Shown here: positions 7,416 to 14,645 of the stretch, one piece after another
Position numbering within the stretch: the first letter of the stretch is position 1
Layout: each line of letters begins with the position of its first letter
Source: Micrococcaceae bacterium Sec5.1
Lineage (GTDB): Bacteria > Actinomycetota > Actinomycetes > Actinomycetales > Micrococcaceae
Direction: 5' to 3'
Assembly (NCBI GenBank): GCA_039636795.1
Contig: CP143430.1
Coordinates: 3,162,001 to 3,226,000, forward strand
Length of the DNA stretch: 64,000 bases
Translations under genes and position numbers: made by a program
The notes under the pieces: model-generated
Databases searched by the model: none
What the model was told of the DNA's origin: nothing
The model's input: only the letters and a program-made list of their open reading frames with translations

Positions 7416-7943
7416 TCACGAAATGGGACCCCGGGCTTCCGAGGCGCTTCTGTGCAGCGCCTTTCGATTAATGAAAGCGACGTTAATAATGTGGTCTCCT
7501 CCAGCTTCCGTCGTATTTTGGAAGATCACTTGATACGGAGTATGCCGAATCAATAGGGCTATCCCGTCAGGAGCCCTGTCAGGCGTTTTGGACGCATGGG
7601 CGAGCATGTCCCGGAAACCCGGGTGGTTTTCCACGTGCCCACGGATCCCGGATTGATCAAAAGACGCCAGGGTAGACAACCACACAGTTCCATCTGCCTC
7701 GACAACTCCGTGGGCCGGGTACACCACGTGGCCGGTTTCGGTGGCGAAGCCGAAGTCTGTTGGGAAGATCTTGAACCGCCCACACCAAGCGATGAAGTGC
7801 TTCCTCAGCACACCGTCAGGATCAGCTGAAACAACAGATCTGAAAAGAGTTTCATGCTCCGGCAACGCATCTCCTTCGGATGGGCAAGCCGATGTTCGCT
7901 CACCGGCAAGGGTCACATCTGATGAGTGTCCTGAAAGCGCCAA
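7416..7943 (-). CDS. Hypothetical protein
   Basis: A 175-residue soluble protein, start TTG at 7943, that I do not recognise. It has no signal peptide or membrane segment. The middle contains a run of aromatic and histidine residues (HFIAWCGRFKIFPTDFGF, then GHVVYPAHGVV) and the end has VIFQNTTEAGGDHIINVAFINR, which suggests a small alpha/beta fold. The ribosome site is weak. Codon use is like the neighbours. It is divergent from the pilin gene across 113 bp. The start is uncertain, and the call rests on the length and regular codon pattern alone. Confidence 0.55.
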   Translation of the reverse strand: MALSGHSSDVTLAGERTSACPSEGDALPEHETLFRSVVSADPDGVLRKHFIAWCGRFKIFPTDFGFATETGHVVYPAHGVVEADGTVWLSTLASFDQSGIRGHVENHPGFRDMLAHASKTPDRAPDGIALLIRHTPYQVIFQNTTEAGGDHIINVAFINRKALHRSASEARGPIS

Positions 7944-8056
7944 TCGTTTCGCTGAAAACCCTGTGAAATGCGCAACATGAACCCTGTGGTCCCGCTACTC
8001 GAATGGTGGAGGTCCCTGGGCAATTGCCCGGGGCACCATCAATCGAAGGGACAAGT

Positions 8057-9622
8057 GTGATAAATCAACGCGCATCACGGCACTGGCGAGCGGCCAGTGC
8101 CACCTTGGTCGGGGCGGTGCTGACTGTGTCACTTTCCGTTGCCCCAGCTTCGGCAGCACCCGTGATTGACAGTGACCAAACCGGTTCCATCACTGTTCAC
8201 AAATTCGAGAAGCCGATCCCTGAAGGCGGCGGGAACAACGGTGGCGGCGGACACGGTGGCGGCGGACACGGTGGCGGCGGCAGTAATGGCAGCGGGAACG
8301 GTGGCAGCGGCAACAACCTTTCCCGCGTCGTTCCGGACACCACCGCGCTGACGCCCCTGGCTGGGATTGAGTTCACGATCCAGCAGGTCAACACCATTGA
8401 TCTGTCCACCAATGCGGGCTGGGACGCGGCACACAACCTCAGCGGCGTCTTCGCGTCGTCTGACCCCCCCGGTTCCATCACAGGCGCTGGATACACGTTG
8501 GGTGCTGGCCAGGCCCAGGTCACTGCTGCTGATGGCACTACCGTCTTCGCTAACTTGCCGATCGGCCTGTATCTGGTGACGGAGACCAACTATCCGGCCG
8601 GTGTCACCCCATCGGCCCCGTTCCTTATCTCGGTGCCACTAACCGATCCGGACAACCAGGACAACTGGATCTATGACGTCGACGTATACCCGAAGAACTC
8701 TGTTTCGGGTGCGGAGAAGATCGTCACTGATGCTCCCGACGTCAAGCTCGGCGACCAGGTCGATTGGACGATCACAGCTGATATCCCGAACGAGGCCGTG
8801 ATTGACGGTTACAAGGTGGTGGATCAGCTCGACACCAAACTGACCTACGTCGGTGCCACCGCCCAGTTGGAGGATGGTACGCCACTTATCGAAGGTACGG
8901 ATTACGTTGTGGGCTTCGACGCCACAACCAACACCGTCTCGGTGGTCTTCACCGATGACGGGCGTGCCTTGCTGGCAGCCCGCACCCAAACCCGTGTTCA
9001 GGTCATGGTGAGCACCAAGGTCAACACCATCGGGGAGATCGAAAACGAAGCACTCGTCTACCCGAACGCTGCGAGCTTCAACATCACCCCCGGCCAGCCG
9101 GGAGGGCCAATCGTAACGCCGCCTGTCGCTACCAAATGGGGCGGGATGACGTTGCAGAAGGTGGACGAGAATGCTGCCGCCCTGGCCGGCGCTTCTTTCT
9201 CGGTCTACACCAATGAGGCTGATGCCAAGGCAGGCACCAACCCTGTGGATATTGAAGGCCAAAGCGTCTTCACCGTTGCCGGCGATGGAACGTTGACCAT
9301 TTCAGGCCTGCGCTACTCGGATTGGGCCAACGGTGCGGCCGTTGCCCCTGGGGACGCGGACTACCGCACCTACTACCTGGTGGAGACCACAGCGCCGACA
9401 GGGTACGAACTGCTCGCCGAGCCTGTGTCCTTCCTGATCAACTCCACCACCACAGCCGTCGGTATTGACCTGAGCGTGAAGAACATCCCGTCCAACAACG
9501 GCTTTGAACTGCCGCTGACTGGCGGCGTGGGAACCGGCATTCTTTACGCAGCCGGTGCTCTGCTGGTCATTGGTGCCGGCCTGTTGTTCGTCCGCAACCG
9601 CAGGGCGGGTAGGAACAGCTAA
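8057..9622 (+). CDS. LPXTG-anchored major pilin (SpaA/SpaH-like, isopeptide-forming)
   Basis: A 521-residue surface protein. GTG at 8057 with GAAGGGA upstream gives a compact Sec signal (cleavage likely after PASA, residue 33). A Gly/His/Asn-rich linker (about 57-88) follows, then Ig-like domains. The sortase-C pilin motif WIYDVDVYPK puts the polymerising lysine at residue 213, and the E-box YLVETTAPTGY is near residue 439. The end is LPLTG (about 485-489), a hydrophobic helix and an RNRRAGR tail. This is the pattern of a covalently polymerised pilus backbone anchored to peptidoglycan. Unusually, neither a class C sortase nor minor pilins lie beside it; the flanking genes are a hypothetical and serB. 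Confidence 0.9.
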   Translation: MINQRASRHWRAASATLVGAVLTVSLSVAPASAAPVIDSDQTGSITVHKFEKPIPEGGGNNGGGGHGGGGHGGGGSNGSGNGGSGNNLSRVVPDTTALTPLAGIEFTIQQVNTIDLSTNAGWDAAHNLSGVFASSDPPGSITGAGYTLGAGQAQVTAADGTTVFANLPIGLYLVTETNYPAGVTPSAPFLISVPLTDPDNQDNWIYDVDVYPKNSVSGAEKIVTDAPDVKLGDQVDWTITADIPNEAVIDGYKVVDQLDTKLTYVGATAQLEDGTPLIEGTDYVVGFDATTNTVSVVFTDDGRALLAARTQTRVQVMVSTKVNTIGEIENEALVYPNAASFNITPGQPGGPIVTPPVATKWGGMTLQKVDENAAALAGASFSVYTNEADAKAGTNPVDIEGQSVFTVAGDGTLTISGLRYSDWANGAAVAPGDADYRTYYLVETTAPTGYELLAEPVSFLINSTTTAVGIDLSVKNIPSNNGFELPLTGGVGTGILYAAGALLVIGAGLLFVRNRRAGRNS

Positions 9623-9633
9623 GCACGTGGGCT

Positions 9634-10527
9634 TCAGACGTTGGCGATGTGCCGCACCGCATCAAGGTACGGCATGTTGATGACGGCGTCTGCCGCTGCA
9701 CGGACGGCCGGTTTGGCGTTGAAGGCAACGCCAATTCCGGCCGTCCCCAGCATGTCGAGGTCGTTGGCGCCGTCGCCCACAGCAATGGTGTGCTCAAGGT
9801 CGATCCCCTCAGCGGCTGCCCACTCACGCAGGTACTTCTCCTTGGCCGCGCGATCAATCACGTCGCCCAGCACCCTGCCCGTCAAAGCGCCATCGACGAT
9901 TTCCAACTCGTTGGCAATCCAGTAGTCCAGGCCGAGTTCTTCAGCGATGGGCCCCAGGATCTGGTTGAAGCCGCCGGAAACAACAGCCACCACGTGGCCT
10001 GCCTCCTTGAACGCGGCCACCAGTTCTGCTGCACCAAGGCTGAGGCGCACTTCCGCGCGTACAGAATCGACGACGGCGGCAGGCAGCCCTGCGAGCACTT
10101 CAACGCGGGCGTAGAGGCTCTGGGCAAAATCCAGCTCCCCACGCATGGCTGCTTCGGTAACAGCTGCAACTTCGTCGCGCTTGCCCGCATACGCTGCCAG
10201 CAACTCGATGACTTCCTGCTGGATCAGCGTGGAATCCACATCCATGATGAGGAGCTTCCTGGGAGCCTGGCGAAGGGCCTCCGGAACGATCGCAGTATCT
10301 ACTCCGGCATTCGCGGCCTCAGCCACCCGCCGTCGAATAGCACTTAGTTCTGCAGGTGTGATTGCATCAACGGCGAAACCGGCCGTGTGAACACCGAAGC
10401 GGTCGTCCCCGGAATGTGATTCCGATGACACTGCGGCACCGGCATCAGCCAGCACTTTGCGCACGTTATCAAGCGATTCAGGGGACAAATTCACGCCATA
10501 GCTGACCGCAGCCAAGTTCGAAGTCAT
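9634..10527 (-). CDS. serB: Phosphoserine phosphatase SerB
   Basis: A 297-residue HAD phosphatase that makes L-serine from O-phosphoserine, the last step of serine synthesis. The nucleophile motif DVDSTL lies near residue 95, the SGGFNQ motif with the conserved Ser in the middle, and GDGANDLDML near 250. The first 85 residues form the ACT-like N-terminal domain of long SerB proteins. It ends 11 bp from the convergent pilin gene and is divergent from the ABC ATPase gene at 10627 across a 99-bp control region. Confidence 0.93.
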   Translation of the reverse strand: MTSNLAAVSYGVNLSPESLDNVRKVLADAGAAVSSESHSGDDRFGVHTAGFAVDAITPAELSAIRRRVAEAANAGVDTAIVPEALRQAPRKLLIMDVDSTLIQQEVIELLAAYAGKRDEVAAVTEAAMRGELDFAQSLYARVEVLAGLPAAVVDSVRAEVRLSLGAAELVAAFKEAGHVVAVVSGGFNQILGPIAEELGLDYWIANELEIVDGALTGRVLGDVIDRAAKEKYLREWAAAEGIDLEHTIAVGDGANDLDMLGTAGIGVAFNAKPAVRAAADAVINMPYLDAVRHIANV

Positions 10528-10613
10528 GGCCTCAATCCTACTGAGCGTGCCAGGTTCACCCGAATTCGTTTCTCCGCAGCAGCGAGCACCTATGCCCGGT
10601 TATCAGTCATCTG

Positions 10614-10619
10614 TATTTT
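10614..10619 (+). promoter_or_regulatory. Probable -10 box for a leaderless start at 10627
   Basis: TATTTT (10614-10619) lies 7 bases before the GTG at 10627, the spacing expected if transcription starts on the start codon. No Shine-Dalgarno sequence is present. Leaderless mRNAs are common in actinobacteria. No clear -35 was found. Confidence 0.4.
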
Positions 10620-10626
10620 TGTCCTA

Positions 10627-11424
10627 GTGTCTACTGCTATGAGTGATGTTCTGGAATTGGCTTCCGTCAGCGTTGTCCGAGGCAAGAAGACCCTGCTGGA
10701 CAAGGTTGACTGGCAGGTCAACGAAGGCGAACGCTGGGTCATTCTTGGCCCCAACGGCGCAGGCAAAACCACACTTCTCCAGATTGCTGCAGCACGCATG
10801 CACCCGTCCAGCGGAAGGGCAGGGATCCTTGACGAAACCCTGGGCCGGGTGGACGTCTTTGAACTGCGCCCCCGGATTGGCCTTTCCTCGGCAGCACTCG
10901 CTACCCAGATTCCGGAACACGAGAACGTCCTCAATGTCGTAGTTACCGCGGCCTATGGCGTCACGGGCCGCTGGCGTGAAGGATACGAGCGCGACGACGA
11001 GCGTCGCGCCTTTGGCCTTCTGAACGACTGGGGGATGGGCCCGCTGCTCAACCGCACGTTTGCCACTCTCTCCGAAGGTGAGCGGAAGCGGGTGCAGATC
11101 GCGCGCGCACTCATGACCGATCCCGAACTCCTGCTCCTGGATGAACCGGCGGCCGGACTGGACCTCGGGGGGCGCGAAGAGCTAGTGCACAAACTTGGTG
11201 AACTGGCCAAGGACGAGGCGGCTCCCGCGATGGTCCTGGTTACCCACCACCTCGAAGAAGTTCCCCCGGGATTCACCCACGCAATGCTGCTGCGCGAAGG
11301 TGGAGTAGTGGCAGCTGGTGCCATCAAGGACGTTCTCACGGACGAACACCTGAGCAACACCTTCGGCCTTGCCCTGGACGTCACGGAAAACGCCGGCCGC
11401 TACACCGCAACCGCACGCCGCTAG
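10627..11424 (+). CDS. ABC transporter ATP-binding protein (single-domain, cytoplasmic)
   Basis: A 265-residue ABC ATPase: Walker A LGPNGAGKTT (near residue 47), signature TLSEGERKRVQIARAL, Walker B ELLLLDEPAAGLDLGG, H-loop VTHHLEE. It has no membrane helices, and no permease gene adjoins. It resembles the YlmA/ModF-like stand-alone ABC proteins more than a metal or drug importer. GTG at 10627 is taken because of the -10-like box before it; ATG at 10639 is the alternative. The next gene follows 18 bp later in the same direction. Confidence 0.85.
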   Translation: MSTAMSDVLELASVSVVRGKKTLLDKVDWQVNEGERWVILGPNGAGKTTLLQIAAARMHPSSGRAGILDETLGRVDVFELRPRIGLSSAALATQIPEHENVLNVVVTAAYGVTGRWREGYERDDERRAFGLLNDWGMGPLLNRTFATLSEGERKRVQIARALMTDPELLLLDEPAAGLDLGGREELVHKLGELAKDEAAPAMVLVTHHLEEVPPGFTHAMLLREGGVVAAGAIKDVLTDEHLSNTFGLALDVTENAGRYTATARR

Positions 11425-11442
11425 GCGAACTCTTCGTCAACT

Positions 11443-12228
11443 GTGGAGATTCTTAGCAGCGTCCTGGTCTTTTTCGCGGGCTTGTGGGCCGGCACCATTA
11501 ATGCGGTAGTCGGCTCCGGCACCCTCGTGACTTTTCCAGTGCTCATTGCGCTGGGCGTAACCCCGGTGGTTGCCTCCATGAGCAACGCCATGGGCCTGGT
11601 GGCCGGAACTGCGGCCGGAGCATGGGGATATCGCCAGGAACTCGCGGGCCGCGGCAGGCAGTTGCTGAAGCTGCTGCCGGCTTCACTTCTGGGCGGCATC
11701 ACTGGCGCATGGTTGTTGCTGCACCTTCCGGACAAGGTGTTCCATTACGTCGCCCCCGTCCTGTTGGTACTGGCGCTGCTGATGGTGGTGTTCCAGCCTC
11801 GACTCCAGGCCTCAGTGCGAAACCGTGAAGAGAACCCGGAGCATGCCCTCAGGGACCGGAGCCACGGCATCCTCCTCGTGGTCCTGGTTTACCTCGCCGG
11901 GGTATACGGCGGCTACTTCGTAGCGGCCCAAGGGATTTTGCTCGTAGGAATATTGGGCGTGTTCCTCACTGGGACCATGCAGAACGCCAACGCCATGAAG
12001 AACATCCTCGTGCTCGGCGTTAACATGGTGGCCGCTGTGTCCTACCTGATCTTTGCCTTCGATCGCATTAATTGGCTCGTGGTCCTGCTTATCGGCGTGA
12101 GCTCAACCATTGGAGGCCTGGTTGGATCAAAGGTTGGCCGCAAGCTTTCCCCGCGCGTTTTGCGTGCGATTATCTTCACCCTTGGCATCGTGGCCCTCGT
12201 CGTCATGATCGCCAACCTGCTGAAATAA
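11443..12228 (+). CDS. TauE/SafE-family sulfite/organosulfonate exporter
   Basis: A 261-residue integral membrane protein with about eight predicted helices. The family's repeated half-motifs are visible: AGLWAGTINAVVGSGTLVTFP near the N-terminus and LAGVYGGYFVAAQGILLV in the second half. TauE/SafE proteins export sulfite, sulfoacetate or related anions; the substrate here is unknown. The GTG start at 11443 lacks a ribosome site but gives the family N-terminus and sits 18 bp after the ABC gene, so translation may be coupled. Confidence 0.85.
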   Translation: MEILSSVLVFFAGLWAGTINAVVGSGTLVTFPVLIALGVTPVVASMSNAMGLVAGTAAGAWGYRQELAGRGRQLLKLLPASLLGGITGAWLLLHLPDKVFHYVAPVLLVLALLMVVFQPRLQASVRNREENPEHALRDRSHGILLVVLVYLAGVYGGYFVAAQGILLVGILGVFLTGTMQNANAMKNILVLGVNMVAAVSYLIFAFDRINWLVVLLIGVSSTIGGLVGSKVGRKLSPRVLRAIIFTLGIVALVVMIANLLK

Positions 12229-12235
12229 TCACCCG

Positions 12236-13045
12236 GTGACGTTCCACTACCTTGAGTCCGCGGATGATCCCCGCGTGACCGACTACACCACCCTGACCGA
12301 TGTGCACCTTCGCAAGCTCCGCGAGCCTAAAGAAGGCATGTACATCGCCGAATCCTCCAAGGTTCTTCGTCGGGCGCTGGCAGCAGGTCATCAGCCACGT
12401 TCCTTCTTCCTGGCTGAGAAGTGGCTGGAAGACCTCGACGACGTTTTCCGGGCCTATCCCGACGTTCCGGTCTTCATCGGCAAGGCCAAGCTGCTGGAAG
12501 AAATCACGGGATTCCACCTGCACCGCGGAGCGATGGCAGCCATGCACCGTCCGGAACCCGTGCCGCTCACGGAGCTGCTGGCCGGTGCCCGCCGGATTGC
12601 CGTACTGGAAGACATCGTGGACCACACCAACGTCGGCGCCATCTTCCGTTCAGCTGCCGCCTTGGGAATGGACGCCGTGCTTGTTTCGCCGCGCTGCGGG
12701 GACCCGCTGTATCGCCGGAGCGTCCGGGTCAGTATGGGAACGGTCTTCCAGGTTCCCTGGGCACGTCTGGAAAGCTGGCCGGGCGACCTCGAAAGGCTCA
12801 AGGAACAGGGCTTCACAGTTGTCGCTATGGAATTGACCGATGACGCTGTTGACCTTGACGAACTCGCTGCCCGCAACATCCCCAAACTCGCTCTGGTACT
12901 TGGCACGGAAGGTGCCGGAATGAGCGCAGAGACGCTGGCCGCCGTCGACCTCGCCGTCAAGATTCCGATGCGCACCGGTGTCGATTCACTGAACGTCGCA
13001 TCCGCCTCGGCAGTGGCGTTCTGGGAGCTTCGCCCGCAGGACTGA
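12236..13045 (+). CDS. TrmH/SpoU-family RNA 2'-O-methyltransferase
   Basis: A 269-residue SPOUT enzyme. An N-terminal substrate-binding domain (about 1-110) is followed by the knot domain with its three motifs: HTNVGAIFRSAAALG, LVLGTEGAGMS and IPMRTGVDSLNVASASA. It uses S-adenosylmethionine to methylate a ribose 2'-OH in tRNA or rRNA; the target nucleotide cannot be read from sequence. The GTG at 12236 is 7 bp after the exporter stop, so it is probably in the same transcript. Confidence 0.88.
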   Translation: MTFHYLESADDPRVTDYTTLTDVHLRKLREPKEGMYIAESSKVLRRALAAGHQPRSFFLAEKWLEDLDDVFRAYPDVPVFIGKAKLLEEITGFHLHRGAMAAMHRPEPVPLTELLAGARRIAVLEDIVDHTNVGAIFRSAAALGMDAVLVSPRCGDPLYRRSVRVSMGTVFQVPWARLESWPGDLERLKEQGFTVVAMELTDDAVDLDELAARNIPKLALVLGTEGAGMSAETLAAVDLAVKIPMRTGVDSLNVASASAVAFWELRPQD

Positions 13046-13187
13046 GCCTGGTTCGTGCACCCGGCTGGTTTCGGCTATGATTGATTGTTGGCCCGGCCGC
13101 TGGAATTTCTACATGGCAGCAGGCGGACCACCTCCATTCATACCTGGCAGCTGGCAAAATCCAGTTGCGTGAACAAAAGGTCCCATT

Positions 13188-13445
13188 ATGAAGTCTGATA
13201 TCCACCCGAAGTACGAAGCTGTTGTTTTCAACGACCTGGCTTCCGGCACGAAGTTCCTGACCAAGTCGACTGTGTCTTCCTCGAAGACCATCGAATGGGA
13301 AGATGGAAACACCTACCCGGTTATCGACGTCGAAATCTCTTCGGAGTCCCACCCGTTCTACACGGGCAAGCAGCGCATCATGGACTCCGCTGGCCGCGTC
13401 GAGCGCTTCAACGCTCGCTTCAAGGGCTTCGGCGGCACGAAGTAA
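13188..13445 (+). CDS. rpmE2: 50S ribosomal protein L31, type B
   Basis: An 85-residue L31 that lacks the zinc-binding cysteines of the type A protein, so it is the zinc-independent form (C- type) with the KSDIHPKYE start, [10 protein letters not shown] and [13 protein letters not shown]. In many bacteria this copy replaces the zinc form under zinc limitation and is controlled by Zur. I looked for a Zur-type palindrome (TGANAATNATTNTCA) in the 142 bp upstream and did not see one, so it may be the constitutive L31 here. A strong terminator follows. Confidence 0.93.
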   Translation: MKSDIHPKYEAVVFNDLASGTKFLTKSTVSSSKTIEWEDGNTYPVIDVEISSESHPFYTGKQRIMDSAGRVERFNARFKGFGGTK

Positions 13446-13470
13446 CCCACTTCACCCCAAAGCTTTTCGA

Positions 13471-13512
13471 AAGCCCGCATCGCTGGAATTTCCAGCAATG
13501 CGGGCTTTTTTG
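13471..13512 (+). terminator. Strong rho-independent terminator of rpmE2
   Basis: AAGCCCGCAT (13471-13480) pairs with ATGCGGGCTT (13498-13507). After one mismatch the stem continues with GCTGG/CCAGC. A run of T follows (13506-13511). Confidence 0.88.
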
Positions 13513-13533
13513 TTTTCCGGCAAGATGGAACCC

Positions 13534-14643
13534 ATGACGTCCCAGCCCGTACCCGAAAAGCCCACTAACTACATTGACGACGGCGCCACTCGCCTTCACG
13601 GGGAGTATAAAGTTCCCGGCGGCAAACTCGTGGTGGTGGATCTGGACGTCCAAGGCGGCCTCTTGGCCAACGTTTCACTGAGTGGCGACTTCTTCCTGGA
13701 GCCGGACGAAGCCCTGCAGGACATCAATGCGGCGCTGACGGGCCTGCCTTCGACGACGTCGGCTGCAGACATCACTGCAGCTGTCTCAGCCGGGCTGCCC
13801 CCAGGGTCCGTGCTTTTTGGATTCTCGGCGGAGGCCGTCGCAGTGACCGTCCGCCGTGCGCTGTCCGAAGCCACAGGCTGGTCCGATCACCAATGGGAAA
13901 TTATCCCGCCTACGGTCCTGCCCACCGAGGTTAACGTCGCACTCGATGAGGTCCTCACGGAAGAAGTCGGCGCGGGACTGCGAAATCCCACCCTGCGGTT
14001 CTGGGACTGGGAGGAACCTTCAGTGGTGATCGGGAGTTTCCAGTCCGTTCGGAACGAAGTCGATCCTGAAGGTGTATCCAGGCACGGCATCACAGTAGTC
14101 CGCCGGATCAGCGGTGGCGGTGCAATGTTCATGGAAGCCGGCAACTGCATCACCTACTCCCTCTACATACCGCAGACGTTGGTGGACGGCATCAGTTTCG
14201 CTGATTCCTACGCCTTCCTTGACGCATGGGTCATGGCGGCGCTGGAGAAGCTTGGCATCACGGCTTTCTATGTTCCCCTCAATGACATCGCCACTGAGCA
14301 AGGCAAGATCGGTGGCGCGGCCCAGAAACGGCTCGCCAATGGAGGCATGCTGCACCACGTGACCATGAGCTATGACATCGACGCCGACAAGATGGTGGAG
14401 GTCCTGCGCATCGGCAAGGAAAAGCTCTCAGACAAAGGCACGCGAAGCGCCAAGAAGCGAGTGGATCCATTGCGCCGGCAGACCGGCTTGGCCCGCGCCG
14501 CTATCATCCAGGCAATGCAGGAAGTCTTTACCGAACGCTACGGCGCAGTTGAGTCCCGCCTGTCGGACGACGAACTTTCGGAGGCCAGGAAGCGGGTAGA
14601 AACCAAGTTCGGCACAGAGGAGTGGTTGAACAGGGTCCCTTAG
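13534..14643 (+). CDS. Lipoate-protein ligase family protein, accessory domain first
   Basis: A 369-residue protein. Residues about 15-110 resemble the lipoate ligase accessory (LplA C-terminal-like) domain (GEYKVPGGKLVVVDL, DFFLEPDE). Residues 120-360 form the biotin/lipoate A/B ligase catalytic domain with RRISGGGAMFM and the lysine of QGKIGGAAQKR. Lipoate ligases activate lipoate with ATP and attach it to E2 and GcvH lysines. In E. coli LplA the accessory domain is C-terminal, so the order is swapped here. ATG 13534 is chosen; ATG 13525 is close and neither has a strong ribosome site. Convergent with pepN, 2-bp gap. Confidence 0.82.
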   Translation: MTSQPVPEKPTNYIDDGATRLHGEYKVPGGKLVVVDLDVQGGLLANVSLSGDFFLEPDEALQDINAALTGLPSTTSAADITAAVSAGLPPGSVLFGFSAEAVAVTVRRALSEATGWSDHQWEIIPPTVLPTEVNVALDEVLTEEVGAGLRNPTLRFWDWEEPSVVIGSFQSVRNEVDPEGVSRHGITVVRRISGGGAMFMEAGNCITYSLYIPQTLVDGISFADSYAFLDAWVMAALEKLGITAFYVPLNDIATEQGKIGGAAQKRLANGGMLHHVTMSYDIDADKMVEVLRIGKEKLSDKGTRSAKKRVDPLRRQTGLARAAIIQAMQEVFTERYGAVESRLSDDELSEARKRVETKFGTEEWLNRVP

Positions 14644-14645
14644 GC

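Noticed and set aside
7187..7471. 94-codon rightward ORF in the intergenic region
   Set aside because: It has no ribosome site, no recognisable domain, and overlaps the end of the leftward hypothetical gene; composition looks like read-through of non-coding DNA.
13046..13187. Zur operator upstream of type B L31
   Set aside because: No TGANAATNATTNTCA-like palindrome could be found in this stretch.
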